Positions 1 to 10,925 of a DNA stretch of 64,000 nt are shown in pieces. The notes beneath the pieces were generated by a model. That model had not been told where the DNA came from, searched no databases, and saw nothing but the letters and a program-made list of their open reading frames with translations. A program made the translations under genes and the position numbers. The first letter of the stretch is position 1; each line of letters begins with the position of its first letter. The stretch comes from Lepas anatifera (lineage: Eukaryota > Arthropoda > Thecostraca > Lepadidae). The DNA lies in NCBI GenBank assembly GCA_034440635.1, contig JAOTON010000462.1, positions 124,001-188,000 of the forward strand. The letters are read 5' to 3'.

Positions 1-555
1 TTGTGACCCCTAGAAATGAGCAGTCTTCTTTGATTTACGCTTATCCTGTAGATCCCTTTCACGTATCAATCTCCAGTTACATGTATTCTCCCATTATGTT
101 TTCACCATATGACCCCTGGTAGTGGCGTTCAAAACCCAATATGTCCTGGCGAAAGCGCTCGCCTTGCTACTCAGAGTACACTCCCATGTTCTTTTAATTC
201 TCTATATGAGCATCCATGATGTGGACTTCATGAGACATTCTGTAACCCATCTTGTCGTAGCTCCTCACCAACGCCTGAACAAGGCCCAAATGATTTTCGG
301 CTTTGTGCTTTCCTAAGGAACCACTGCAACAAAGCTGTCCCACGCTGATTCTCCTTCAATGTGAGTTTCATGGGAAACTCCTTACACTCCATGATCTTTT
401 TCATTTGTGAACCGATAAATACACCCGCTTTAATTTTTCTGCAGACAGCTTTGGGAATAAATCTTATAGATGCCTGAAAGCTGCGGACTCCTTATCTATG
501 TAGAGCTCTGACGAATTGTTCCATAAGGCCCAGTTTTAAGTGCAGTGAAGGAAAC
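1..555 (-). pseudogene. Relic of a widespread metazoan transposon-type ORF (QGERFHQDI family)
   Basis: Read on the minus strand in shifting frames, this stretch gives FPSLHLKLGLMEQFVRAL, then IKAGVFIGSQMKKIM, then ESAWDSFVAVV, then QGERFRQDILGFERHYQG. The same blocks in the same order (LPPLHIKLGLM, KAGVFVGPQ, AW.SF..VV, EEQGERFHQDI) occur in a large family of uncharacterised proteins that is multicopy in many invertebrate genomes and is generally taken to be transposon-derived. Several in-frame stops and at least two frame changes make it dead. The N-terminal side is cut at about 555, where an S2 TTAA element begins; the C-terminal side runs to or past the window edge. The function of the family is not established, and no catalytic residue can be assigned here. 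Confidence 0.7.
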
Positions 556-567
556 AGGGTGAACTTA

Positions 568-1202
568 TCCGAGCAGGGTGAACTTATCCGATTGAAACTC
601 ATATCACATAATGGCCCCACCGAGTTCTCTAAAATATGTTCCGGTATTTTTTATATCGATGACCTAAGGTCAGGTACGAGGCATGACCTCTCCATTGGAA
701 ATACATGGGAAAAATGGTTTTTACGGTATAAGTCAGTAACGGATAGTGATAAAACATTTATTTTAGCTGCATTAGACTCGCCTTGGCTTTGCGGTTCTAA
801 TGATATCTAGTTTATATAATTTTACCCTGACCTGACCTCAGGTCAGGTCAAATCCTTGATTTGACCTAGCAAGGTCAAATTATATATCATTCGATTCGAC
901 TTGCTGAGAGGATTCATACAGTTCAAGTCGTTTTGCTCTATCTTTACTTGTTCAGATGTAATGGCCGAAAAACTGAATTTACATGTTATCCCTATGACGG
1001 CATGTTTTGACCTCTCGTGACCTTAAATGTGACCTGACAAAAAAATGGTTCAAAATGTTTTTGATGGAGAAGTGGATGGGCAGCCCAACGCCGTTTACCG
1101 TTTTTCGCTACCTACCGTGGTTCTTGAGATCTTAGGGGGGCGGGTACCCGCCCCCCCCGTCAATGCGAAGGTGGCTCAGACCCCCGTCATTGCGCGTGTT
1201 AA
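568..1202 (+). mobile_element. S2 TTAA element, copy A, 5'-truncated
   Basis: The interior aligns by eye with the copies at 4280, 20826 and 43643; shared blocks are CATATCACATAATGG, GACCTAAGGTCAGG, TCATGACCTC-type and CATTGGAAATACATGGG. The right end is TTAA at 1199-1202, preceded by two related GC-rich terminal motifs in tandem (CCGTCAATGCG and CCGTCATTGCGCGTGTTAA). The left terminus is missing. Position 1203 is the first base of the adjoining LINE, so this copy interrupts or caps that element at a TTAA. Open frames inside it are not conserved between copies. Confidence 0.65.
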
Positions 1203-3118
1203 GTATACAATTCATTTGTTCGTGGAATCTAAGGTCTGTTGAAAACGTCAATCCTAGATGCTTGTGAGTTTTGACGTTAGGTATAACGCTCCCTGCCATT
1301 TTCAACTCTAATGATATTTTTGGTGACCTGTTTGTGAATGTCTGTTGTATAGTTTTAGAAGCATTGAATCTTATTCCCCACTCAGCCCCAAACCTGCTTA
1401 TTGTATCCAGATCGTTCTGGATGGCTGTTTGGGCAGTTAAGGATCCTTGCGCATGGGGTGAAAAAAGTGCAACGTCGTCAGCAAAGAGCAAAATTTCATT
1501 GCTAGTTTTTTTCTGTCGGATCATTCAGGTAGATCAGTGCCAACAAGGGCCCACGGACCGAGCCCTGAGGGCATCCTGCCCTCAGGGCAAGTGGTTGAGA
1601 GAATGTGTTTCCTATTCGTACTCTCTGCTGTCGATTGTCCAAATATGATTCAAGCCATTTCAAAAGAGTTCCATTGATTCCACAATTCACCTTGCATTTG
1701 AAGAGTAGACCAGCTTGCCAAATAGTATTGAAATATTTTGAAATATCCAAATATACAGCGGTAAAGTCTTGGCTATTATTCAAAGATTCATACAATTTAT
1801 GCGTAAAGTAAAGAAGTTGTAGCTGTGTCCCATGATATGGTCGGTAACTGCTTTGCTTTTCTGTCAAAATGTTGTTTTCTGTGATATGGGCATACATTTT
1901 CTGAAACACCGATTTCTCTAATATTTTAGAAATGCATGATAACAAACTGATTGGCCTGTAGCAGGATGGGTCCGTAGAGGTACCGGTCTTCTTAAATATG
2001 CAGGTGACGTTTGCGAGCTTCCAATATCGAGGGAATATGCCGCCTGAGAAAGAGATTTGTTAAAGAGTTTTGTTAGGGGTTCACTAATAAGTATTGCAAT
2101 TAGTTTTAGAAGCCGAGGAGAAATTTCATCCGGGCCCATCGATTTGTTTGGATTAAGAGTATTTAATTGTTTCAGCACTTCATTTTCTGTCACTTGGATT
2201 TGGGGTAATTCAGGTATGTTAGAATTTGCATCTAGTTCTGGTAATTCGAGATCCCTTGGTGGCTCTGACTGTTTAGCAAAATATGAGTTTAACAAATCGG
2301 CCTTTTCCTCATCGTCTACCACCTCCAATCCATCTGGACTTTCGAGCGGTGGTACAGTATTAGACGTTCGATTTCCAAGAATATGCTTCAAAATTTGGTA
2401 ATACTTTCTTTTTCTTCTATTAACGTTTGAACTTTACTTTTAATAAACCTTTGTTTGCTTGTTTTGTTTAACTCCGTCACCATGTTCCGTTGAGTCCTCC
2501 ATCGTTCCCAATGATATTTTGATTCTTCTGACCGGGAGGGATTGTTGTTGGTTATATTGTTCTTTTTAGCAATTTTAAACAAGCGATCACGTTTCCGTAT
2601 GTTCTTTTTTAATTCTGAATTGATCCAGGGTTTGTCTTCACTGTTGATATCTATAGTTTTAGTAGGAATTGATTCCCTTGCTGCACTAATAATAGCTCCA
2701 GATAATGCCTCTGCCGCCTCGTCTGTATCCCCCTGCAGCAATGGGTCCCAATTCGTATTTTGAAGAATGGCAACTATTTTATCAATATCTATTTTGTTAA
2801 AGTCCCATATTTGACGCGGTGCCTGTGGTTTTTTCCTCGGCTTACTGATTTTTAATGAGGCAAAGATAGGATGGTGATCAATGCTAGAAAAGGGAGCAAG
2901 TGTCCTGGCTGTTGATGCAAGCTCTATGTTTGAAACGAATACCAAGTCCCGTAGGTTTGATGAATTCTCAGTGATTCTGGTCGGTTCATTGATAAGCTGG
3001 TGAAATCGAAACCCTTCCATACACTCTTGTAGGTCCCGATCAAATGAAGTAATTCTCCTACCAGTGAATCTATGGTCGAGAAAAATGTTTCCTGAATTGA
3101 AATGTACGTAGGTACCTA
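1203..3118 (-). pseudogene. Non-LTR retrotransposon (Jockey/CR1-type), endonuclease + reverse transcriptase, decayed
   Basis: Read from 3118 downwards, the apurinic-like endonuclease appears first: FNSGN near 3095, then SSIDHHPIFASL with the SxDH-type core of the active site, then DKPWINSELKKNIRKRD. The reverse transcriptase follows: NPNKSMGPDEISP, then YWKLANVTCIFKK and CYRPISLLSCISK after a frameshift near 2040. Palm motif A at about 1727-1747 reads YLDISKYFNTIW, so the second Asp is Asn. Motif B at 1529-1576 is GCPQGSVRGPLL. Motif C at 1462-1485 is FADDVALF, intact after a further frame change. The motif-E-like KHLGLTFSTDLRF is followed by an abrupt break at the TTAA at 1199-1202. The 5' end is lost inside the endonuclease, and no 3' UTR is present. 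The element encodes target-primed reverse transcription machinery but cannot be active. Clade assignment within Jockey/CR1 is tentative. Confidence 0.9.
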
Positions 3119-4279
3119 CTACCTAAACTGATTTCGGATCCGAAGCAACCTGTATTTATGCTAAGAGCAACCTGCTCCGCCATGTCAGAATGTTCTAGAA
3201 TTTCTTGGAAATTTAAATACAACGTATAAATTTCCGAAGGCTTCTAGAAATTTCTTAATTTTCCCGTTTTGGTGCGGAAACTGCCCCGAATGGAATGGGA
3301 ATTGAACTTGTTGAGGCTTTTAAATGTAGATGTACTGAGCTCGGTGAGCTCCTCCAAAGCAGGGCAGCAAAAGTTTACAGCCTGTTGTTAGGCATAACGT
3401 TAGGACACATCATCCCGCGGAATCACACAGTATTACGAAACGATGAAGTAATTGACTGATGCAACCTTCCGCTCATGCTGAAGGAATACAGCATTCACTA
3501 AATTTAAAAAAATTGCTCTCAGTGTTGGAAAAGCAAAGTTTGAAGGGAATAATTATGATTTTCTTCGTTTTTTAGATGAAAGGAAATAGAAAATCACATT
3601 TACAAACCGAACAGAAGAAAAAGTTGAAAATTTGTTACCTAGTGTAATAGACAACATAAAACGAATATGTATTAGAAAAACGATTCAGTTTAGACCATGT
3701 ACTTGCATAAAATGGTAGTGTGCGTTCAAAGCGTATCCTTACGGCAATACACGATCAGGGGAGGGCTGGAGGATTTTCTTTGGTGTGGGGGGGCGGAGGG
3801 TGGAGGACGGTGCAATCTTGTTCTGTTGGGATGTACGCTGATATGACAAATTATTAGTTAAAAATGTGTTCTTCCTCTTCTGTAACCGTTAAAGAAGACA
3901 AGGAATGTGCTGAGTGAAAAAAATCATGGCAAGATTATGTAGTGGTCACGCTCTGCGGGCTGGACAGAAGAAGCGGATTCTCAGCCTTCTGAAAACCTAT
4001 GTGCTATGCTTGACCTTATTGCTGGCGGTTGTAAATGTTAATAACTTAATCCAATAACTATTTCAAACGGAAATATTGTTAAATATATGATGAAAAGTAA
4101 AAAATATCATACGTGTTACCTCAGAGCCTGCTTTAGCTGAAAGCGCTTCATTTATATAAGTTTTAATTTGAGGCACAAATGAACAGGGTTTTAAAGAAGC
4201 ATAAAGGATTACCATATCATGTCGTCAATGATACGAGACATTGAAAGCCCATGTCGGGGTGCAAAAAGACCTTGCGTGG
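3119..4279. other. Unassigned AT-leaning DNA
   Basis: I see no gene, repeat or RNA here. A short G-rich run (GGTGTGGGGGGGCGGAGGG) lies near 3782. The palindromic GTAGGTACCTAC near 3109-3120 marks the junction with the LINE remnant. Confidence 0.4.
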
Positions 4280-4904
4280 TTAACCCCCACCCGGTGGGGG
4301 ATGTTTGAACACCCCTCGGGTATTTCCGGCGGGACGAAAAAAACGGCGACACGAAGCGCCGCCGTACTTGGCACACCTAATCTGTGATCAATTCCGCAGC
4401 TTCCCTTCAAAGCTTTAAGGTTTGGTCATCTCAGGTCAGGTCACCAGTGCAGGTCAAGTGAACTCACCTCCAGAAATGTTTAAGGTGGTACCACATAATG
4501 GGCTCACCGGGCGCTAAAACATGTATTCCGGGATTTTTCATATCGATGACCTAAGGTCAGGCACGGATCATGACCTCTTCACTGGAATTACATGGGAAAA
4601 CAGAAAATGGGCTGTATTTGTATAGGTACAAGTGAGAATACCCTCGCATTCTGCAAATCGTAGTATTAGTATCCTAGGCCGCTTTCCAGGCTCATTTTGC
4701 AATTTTTGACCTGTGACCCTGAAAGGTCATCTGGGGCTATTTAAGCAGTTTTCAGACTTGGGTCAATAACTTTGCAGGAAATGATGATACTGCTTATATT
4801 TTGATACCGTTACGTTTGGATTGCTATTGCGAGTCGATTGATATGCATATTGACTATGCGAGGCTGAAAAGTGACACTGACCTGGGCCACCGGGCGGGTG
4901 TTAA
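4280..4904 (+). mobile_element. S2 TTAA element, copy B, complete ends with internal deletion
   Basis: It starts TTAACCCCCACCCGGTGGGG at 4280 and ends CCACCGGGCGGGTGTTAA at 4904. The ends are inverted, and both flanks are TTAA. The interior shares TACTTGGCACACC, TGATCAATTCCGC, CAGGTCACCAGTGCAGG and GACCTAAGGTCAGG with the copies at 20826 and 43643. At 625 bp it is shorter than copy C (about 1.0 kb), so part of the right half is deleted, including the tandem double terminus seen in A and C. TTAA targets are typical of piggyBac and Kolobok transposases. No transposase is encoded. Confidence 0.75.
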
Positions 4905-6106
4905 GGCGGCGCATCTCAGTTTTTCTGTTTCACAGCAATTCATTTCACCTTCAGTGAGGTACATACATTCCCAGCGGACAAAACGCTTAAAACTCTTTTT
5001 ACTGACGGACACGATTTTCCAATTGATCAATTATGAAACACTGGTTCGCTTTGGATGGGGGTTGAGGGGGCTAAGAAGAGCTTGGGGCCCTCTTTTTCGC
5101 TTTGGAAGGGGCATGGCTGAACTACCCCGCCCTCTCGGTCCACACCCGGTCTTTTCTGCCATCTTTCGGCAAAAATAAGGTTAAATTCATTATTTCCAAT
5201 AAAGATCACCTGTAAAACTACTCCGGTCTGAAAATTCGCCCAGGCGCCACATTCCCTTTGATGGGAGCTATCAACACTGGCCCATCGAGGGGGATGGTGA
5301 AAAGGCTTTCCCCCTGCCGAAAAACCTCCAAATTTTGCCAACTTTCTTTAAGACCACCACATCTTGTGCGATTTGTTGCCTTGCTACCCTCCCCCCTTCC
5401 CGCCCCCAAACGCCTGGTATGGATCCCCCACTGGCCACTGCACAGTGGGAACTTTTCCACTATTAGCCTGAATTTAATCAAAAGTTAAAAATTCGATTCT
5501 TTGACAAAATATGTTTTCAATTGGTTGTAAATTGTGCAAATTTTACTTTGGTGCAAACTATTTTTGTCTCCTTTTCCTAAAAGTGAGTGAAAAATGACTC
5601 TAAAGTCGGCGAAAGTTTGACATCCAGTGTTACCTGTTTGAATGCCAGAAAATGACGGCAAAATACGAACGCGAATGGGACGTTCGATATTATTGAATGT
5701 GTATCAAATTCTGTATTTCTGGAAGGCTTGACACTTTTTGTGTCCAAACTGACCGTCGGATTAGTAAAAAATGTCATAGGAATGAAATTATACAAGATTA
5801 TATTGGACCTTGTTTCTAACCATTTTCAATTTCGAGTCTTCAAGAAATTTGTAAGGTTTTAACTACTAGTGACGTCGATTGGCGCACAGAAATGTATGAA
5901 TTAGGAAACGGCAGACAATTCTGGGTACGAACCCAAACAAATTTCCTGCGACTTTTTGCGTTTCTTGGAGAAAGGTTTGTATTTTTACCGCAATGCGCCT
6001 GGCCGGCGCGGGCCGGCGCTCGCAGCCACAATGACAGAGAGGCCACTGAGGTTGTGGAGTTATGGACTTCTTAGCGATAATTACGGCTGAAGGTAGGTGG
6101 TGTCAC
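4905..6106. other. Unassigned DNA with one short dispersed repeat
   Basis: No gene is recognised. A block at about 5430-5475 reappears inverted at about 7694-7740 (AAATTCAGGCTAA followed by AGTGGAAAAGTTC and CACTGTGCA), so a small unnamed repeat is present at both sites. A GC-rich doublet GCCGGCGCGGGCCGGCGC lies near 6002. Confidence 0.35.
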
Positions 6107-6260
6107 CGTAGGCGGATCCAGGGGCAAGTGGGGGCACTCCCCCTTAGATTAATCCCCGTCGCCCCCTGAAAGTCCGATGCCACCTCTTAAAATGTCACTT
6201 CTCATCCCTTTACCCCAAGATGCGACTATGGGGATGGGGGGTATCGACCCCTGCGATAGA
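6107..6260 (-). mobile_element. Partial CATAGGCGGATCC-type MITE
   Basis: It begins CGTAGGCGGATCC at 6107. CCCCCT and GTCGCCCCCTGAAAG-type blocks continue as in the reverse orientation of the complete copy at 28109-28401. The distal end is not identifiable, so the right coordinate is approximate. Confidence 0.45.
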
Positions 6261-6372
6261 ATTTGGCGCTCGCTTGACAATTTCAAGGTTCCATCTGATG
6301 GTTTTACGCCTCGAAAATTGGCAACATCGTGGTCAGGATGCCATCCCCTGACCAAGTGCTCCCGATCAAATA

Positions 6373-6434
6373 TCGCTTACGCTTACGGGCCCATACGCTT
6401 ACGCTTACGGGCCCATACGCTTACGCTTACGTGC
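6373..6434. repeat. 22-bp tandem repeat, about 2.7 copies
   Basis: The unit GCTTACGCTTACGGGCCCAT plus AC repeats nearly perfectly. Inside it is a shorter GCTTAC hexamer doublet. Confidence 0.8.
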
Positions 6435-6531
6435 GGCACCACGCCAGAACTTGTGTGATCCCCTATCAGATTTTACTGGAGATGGCCTTAGTAGCTCCTC
6501 CGGCAGAAATAAATAATAGAATAATAAAATG

Positions 6532-7438
6532 TTAACACGCGCAGTGGAGGGGTGATCTTAAAGTGCCCCGTCACCTATTTTCCAAGCTGGCCGAAGAACC
6601 GTTCACTGCCGGAAAACGTTACTCCGCCGCGTTTGAGAGAATTCATGGCCGCGTCGATTGGTGAAGAAATTGTGAAAATCAAACAATAATTTTCCGACTT
6701 ATAGGCTTTCAGATTCAGACCTATATTTTGAGACCGTCGCAATCACGTGGTGGCAACAGTTCACCTGTACTGTAGACCAAGTGGTGACGTCATAACGTCA
6801 TATAATCAGGTTATACTTCAAGGTCAACCCACATGAAGGTCAAGGTCAAATGCTACAGGGCAATGTCATTGACCCCAGCATTCCGGTGAGAAGGCATTAT
6901 TCAGTATGAAGTATGTTATGTTATGATTTCATAGTTAAGGCTAATCAAGGTTAATGTCACAGGTCAAGGTCAGAAATGTTTTTAAAAGGTCAGAAGTGTT
7001 TAGGTAAAATAATCGATTCCCGCCCAAAGGCTGCTATAGAGCCAGTTAAATTGAACATTATTGTGAATATGGCATATTGGTACGAGATAGGTCATTGACC
7101 TTGAATGACCTTGGCCTAAAAATTTCATATAACATTGTATGGTACATTTCATTTATGACTTTAATCCGCTTTTGGTGTATTCCCGGCTATTTTCCGCATA
7201 TCACGGCATTTCCCAATTGGTCCCCTAGCAGGGCCCATATTTGACCTTAGCGACCTCGCTTGACCTTGAAGATATTCTTAGGTCGATAAAACTTGGTCAT
7301 AATTTTGAGCGTCGTTGCCCCCTCGAACACCCCAACAGACGTTTTTCCAATCATATTAGCTTCCGAGATCCCATGGGGTACTTTAGGACCTCCTCAACTG
7401 TGCGTTGACGCCAGACCCCTCTCCACTGCGCATGTTAA
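6532..7438 (+). mobile_element. S1 TTAA element, copy a (most complete)
   Basis: The left end is TTAACACGCGCAGTGGAGGG at 6532. The right end, read inward from TTAA at 7435-7438, is TTAACATGCGCAGTGGAG: clear terminal inverted repeats with a TTAA target. The right end carries a second terminal-like motif about 25 bp inside (TGTGCGTTGACGCC), so that end is double. The 907-bp interior has no credible ORF. It contains five copies of TCAAGGTCA or its complement (6818, 6840, 6964, 7096, 7261) and one TGACGTCA (6785). Homologous copies are at 17512, 20300, 39091 and 56875. It is non-autonomous and would need a piggyBac- or Kolobok-type transposase in trans. Confidence 0.8.
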
Positions 7439-8030
7439 TAGGAACGAAGATTTCAGTGTTAGGCTATGGAATGAGAAACCATATTCATATATTGCAACAA
7501 GTTATTGTTGTATTGATTGAGACCCATTGAAGTTATTAGGGCTTAGTTGGAAAATGATTTTGGGGGCACTTTAGGACCCCTCCTCTGTGCGTGTTAAGTC
7601 CAAATTTGAATACAATGTAAAATGTTGTCGTTTTATCACTAGCCAACTGATTCCCAGCCAAATTAATAGAATTCACTCATTGATTCTGTCGTTAGGAATA
7701 AATTCAGGCTAAAAGTGGAAAAGTTCACACTGTGCACTGGCTGTAAAGCAGCAAGTTTGCCGGCTGCTCGTGGCCTCTGTACCAGACTGGGCAATATCTC
7801 GCCAACTATCAGTTGTACCCCAACTCAAAACCAGGCGCAGCGGCCACTTTCAGTGACCTCATGCCGGAAAATGTGGGTATGTCTGCCATGTGTCGTTGTT
7901 TTGATGTTTTTGCTATTTGGCGAGTGGTTTTGGATATTCTTCAGCCGGGATGCCTGGATCCCACTGCGGCCGGATCTGGTTTTATTTGACATGATTTCTG
8001 TGTTAACACATGTATTCTATTGTTTCAGGT
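7439..8030. other. Decayed TTAA-element end and unassigned DNA
   Basis: A further terminus-like sequence (GACCCCTCCTCTGTGCG then TGTTAAG) ends at TTAA 7594-7597, which suggests another, older TTAA copy abutting S1-a. From 7694 the short repeat shared with about 5430-5475 begins. The rest is unassigned. Confidence 0.35.
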
Positions 8031-9123
8031 AAGTGTGGCGACATTTTCCTGTGTCACCTGGAGACAACACCCGCGCGAACCGACTACTGAGTACGTCCAT
8101 GGTCTCAAAAGGCCCTGGCCTGCCACGTGAGTACCAGCCAGCCGTCAAATGGCTCCGCGCGGCCTTTGCCCGCTGTTACAGGCGCTACATAATTCCAGCG
8201 ACGCGCGCACAAGCTATTTAGAGGCCCAGCAACCGACCTTGCCAGGCAGGGCAGCGGTCAGTGGCAACGTCTGCTGGCACCGGTAGCAGTGGCGGCTCAG
8301 CACCCATCTGAAGCCAGCCATCCTTCTGGCCGGTGGAGAGGGTGTGATTGAGCGGCGGCTGACGGTGCCTGTGGCCACTGTTTCGGTGGTGGTAATTGCC
8401 ACTGCGTGCCCGCTCGCCAGGGCAGCGCGGCACCGACGCTTACCTTTTCAGCGCCTGAAAAACGGCGGTGCCGCGCCAAAAAACCAACGTTCTGAAACAG
8501 CAATTATGTCTCTGCGCTGCTGTCGAGTGGTACGAGGTGGTCCCTTGCGCGTCGGCAGCAATTGTGACAGCGTCCAATCACCGCGCCAAGGTCAATACCG
8601 GGTCACGTGGGGTGGCATCTCGGCGTCTCATTAGAGTGCCGCAGTCCTTATGGAAACGGCCCCAAAGTGACATGCAGGCTTACTCGTTAGTATAGTATGG
8701 AATAGAATATGGTATGGTAATTTTCGCGCAGCAAACGGTTTGAGGGATGCAAATGGAATAGCCCACGGATGATCCCTCCTCAGAGTAAGAAAGCTCTGGG
8801 CCGTTTCATTAGAGCCTCACATATAACACAACCAAATGTCTCTCCACATAAAAGCCTACCCGTCGCTACCGCACAAAGCCCTGTTGGGGAGATGTGTGAG
8901 GTGAGAAATGGATCTTATGGACGCTTCCCGCCAGGGTAGTGATTCTGCTGGAATGCTGATCGGAAACGCCATACCATCCATGCCCCAGCGCTGTGATCGT
9001 TCATAATTAGCCGCCCGGGATAGCACCAATGACACGGCACAGCCACAAATTACTTTAATTCGTTATGATGTATGACAACATTCCGAAAGGCGCGGTGGCA
9101 CCCTGCGGCGGTGAGCAGGGTTC
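8031..9123. other. GC-rich, CpG-rich unique DNA, then unassigned DNA
   Basis: Positions 8031-8640 are rich in CpG and GCGCG-type words, unlike the AT-rich flanks, and short overlapping open frames occur on both strands with no recognisable domain. It could be a CpG-rich regulatory island or a first-exon region, but I see no convincing start, splice or protein signal. Positions 8641-9123 hold nothing I recognise. Confidence 0.3.
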
Positions 9124-9318
9124 AGCGACTGCTGGCCCGCCGCCTCTGTGGCGACACCCCTGCTGGCCCGCCGCCTCTGTGGCGACACCCCTGCTGGCCC
9201 GCCGCCTCTGTGGCGACACCCCTGCTGGCCCGCCGCCTCTGTGGCGACACTCCTGCTGGCCCGCCGCCTCTGTGGCGACACTCCTGCTGGCCCGCCGCCT
9301 CTGTGGCGACACCCCCCA
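9124..9318. repeat. 31-bp minisatellite, about 6 copies
   Basis: The unit is CTGCTGGCCCGCCGCCTCTG plus TGGCGACACCC, nearly identical copy to copy (ACACCC versus ACACTC variants). Because 31 is not a multiple of three, both strands stay open in several frames; these are not genes. Confidence 0.95.
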
Positions 9319-9685
9319 ATGCACTGGTCTCCTCGTCCCATGAGTATTAGTTATAGGATCACGGTAGATGTCAGTTCTGTATTTTTCCTTTAATCTATTA
9401 TTTTTCGCCGGGGCTCATACAACTGCAGTGAATTACAGTTTATACTAGTCAGTTGTTTTCAGAAGGCTCTGAAGTAAAAGCTAAAGCTTCCTTTACCCAT
9501 CATTTGCGCCTTTTAGCCTGTGACCAGTAACCCAAGTTTCTGTCACGACAGCCACTCATGTAGTCGACTGGAAGGCAAACACTTTGCGGAAGAGAATGTC
9601 AGAAGTGAGTGACAGAAGTGAGGCCGCCGCCACTGGCGGGGTAAGACCCGTTTTACGGCATCAGCTGGCGCCGGCGGTAGGTGTT
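9319..9685. other. Unassigned DNA between two minisatellites
   Basis: I see no gene, RNA or repeat here. Confidence 0.3.
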
Positions 9686-9830
9686 TGGCCTGCTCGGTAG
9701 CCGGTGGGGTCCGACGGTGTGCCTGCTCGGTAGCCGGTGGGGTCCGACGGTGTGCCTGCTCGGTAGCCGGTGGGGTCCGACGGTGTGCCTGCTCGGTAGC
9801 CGGTGGGGTCCGACGGTGTGCCTGCGTGTT
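9686..9830. repeat. 33-bp minisatellite, about 4.3 copies
   Basis: The unit GCCTGCTCGGTAGCCGGTGG plus GGTCCGACGGTGT repeats without visible change. It is unrelated in sequence to the 31-bp array 370 bp upstream. Confidence 0.95.
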
Positions 9831-10839
9831 ATCGCCCTGCCACCTGCTGAGCCCATCATGGACTGGTTGTCGGTTTTCCAGAAACCTTTGGAAGATGATC
9901 TGCATCCATCAGGGTCATCTAAACTGCTTTTTTGTATAGGTTGAGGAGAAATTAACCTTCCAATATTTCGACTTTCTGCCCCTAATTAAAACATTTTTGC
10001 CACCTCTGCACTGTGACGCCACTTGCTATACAGCCGCATATGATATGGCCCGCCGTGCGCGCGGCCGCAGCACAAGCAAGCGAACAAATCAAATGGAGGC
10101 ACCGTATTATCTCCGGGCGTTTCTTTGATAGTTTTGCAAAGGTGCAGTGCCACATGAAAGCTGATATGGTTGTTGAGATCAAGACATCAGTGTCTTTTTT
10201 GCCAAGCAATGCTGAGTATGTGATGAAAAAGCATGACAGTGTGCGTGCGGTATGTTTGTCCTTGCTGAAACCTGTTTCTGAGCAAATTGAAACGTTGTTT
10301 GCCGAGAACTTGGGGCAGCCCTTGTTGAAACATCACTTTTATGACCAGATGGAAATCACTGCAACCTAAATAGAGTGTGATTTCGGAGCCTAAGTACCTG
10401 CTGAGATGGGTTTCAAAAGACCTGTCAATGTGCTCCGCATGTTGCTGGAGGGGCATTGCTTCTTTTTTGCGCCCCCGACCTGGGAACATTTCTGCATATT
10501 TGCACCACACATACACACAGTATCACAATGCACACGGCAGAGGTTATCATTTATCGGCACCCTTGCAGGACAGTCGTGCCCGCAAGTTCCCTTTCACATA
10601 CCCCACTGTATGATACGGCGAGGCTATCCCGATTTCTCGGGCCCGGCGGAGCAGAGGACTGCTCCGGTGCCACGAGGCGAGGTCGTGCCCTCGGGGCGTG
10701 CCACCGAACCGGTGGATCTATTTAAAGGCTGATCAGGCCCGTACTTCCAATAACAAGGGCGCTGGTTGGTCAGCGAAGCTCCCGTGTCAAGGCAAACGCT
10801 ACCTAGTTTACTGCCATATCCTGGGTAGGAGGCGGTCGA
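9831..10839. other. Unassigned DNA containing an unrecognised 118-codon open frame
   Basis: A plus-strand frame from 10013 to 10369 encodes 118 residues (segments KVQCHMKADMVVEIKTS and KPVSEQIETLFAENLG). It is less biased than the satellite frames and could be an exon or a transposon fragment. I do not recognise the family. An antisense frame overlaps it. From 10600 to 10730 the DNA becomes GC-rich. Confidence 0.25.
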
Positions 10840-10925
10840 GGAAAAGACCGCCAGAGGTCAGCTTTGATCCAGGGACCTCCCACATACAACGGCGACGCTT
10901 TAACCAACTGCGCCACCGCGGTGGA
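10840..10925 (-). repeat. tRNA-like (SINE head or tRNA pseudogene)
   Basis: On the minus strand GGTGGCGCAGTTGGTTAAAGC-like sequence (core TGGCGCAGTTGG) matches an RNA polymerase III A box. The B-box region is degenerate (GGTCCCTGGATCAAA). There is no clean cloverleaf, so it is more likely a SINE relic than a functional tRNA gene. Confidence 0.45.

Noticed and set aside
10013..10369. Host protein-coding exon
   Set aside because: A 118-codon frame without bias artefacts, but no recognisable family, no splice evidence and an antisense frame of similar length; kept only as unassigned.
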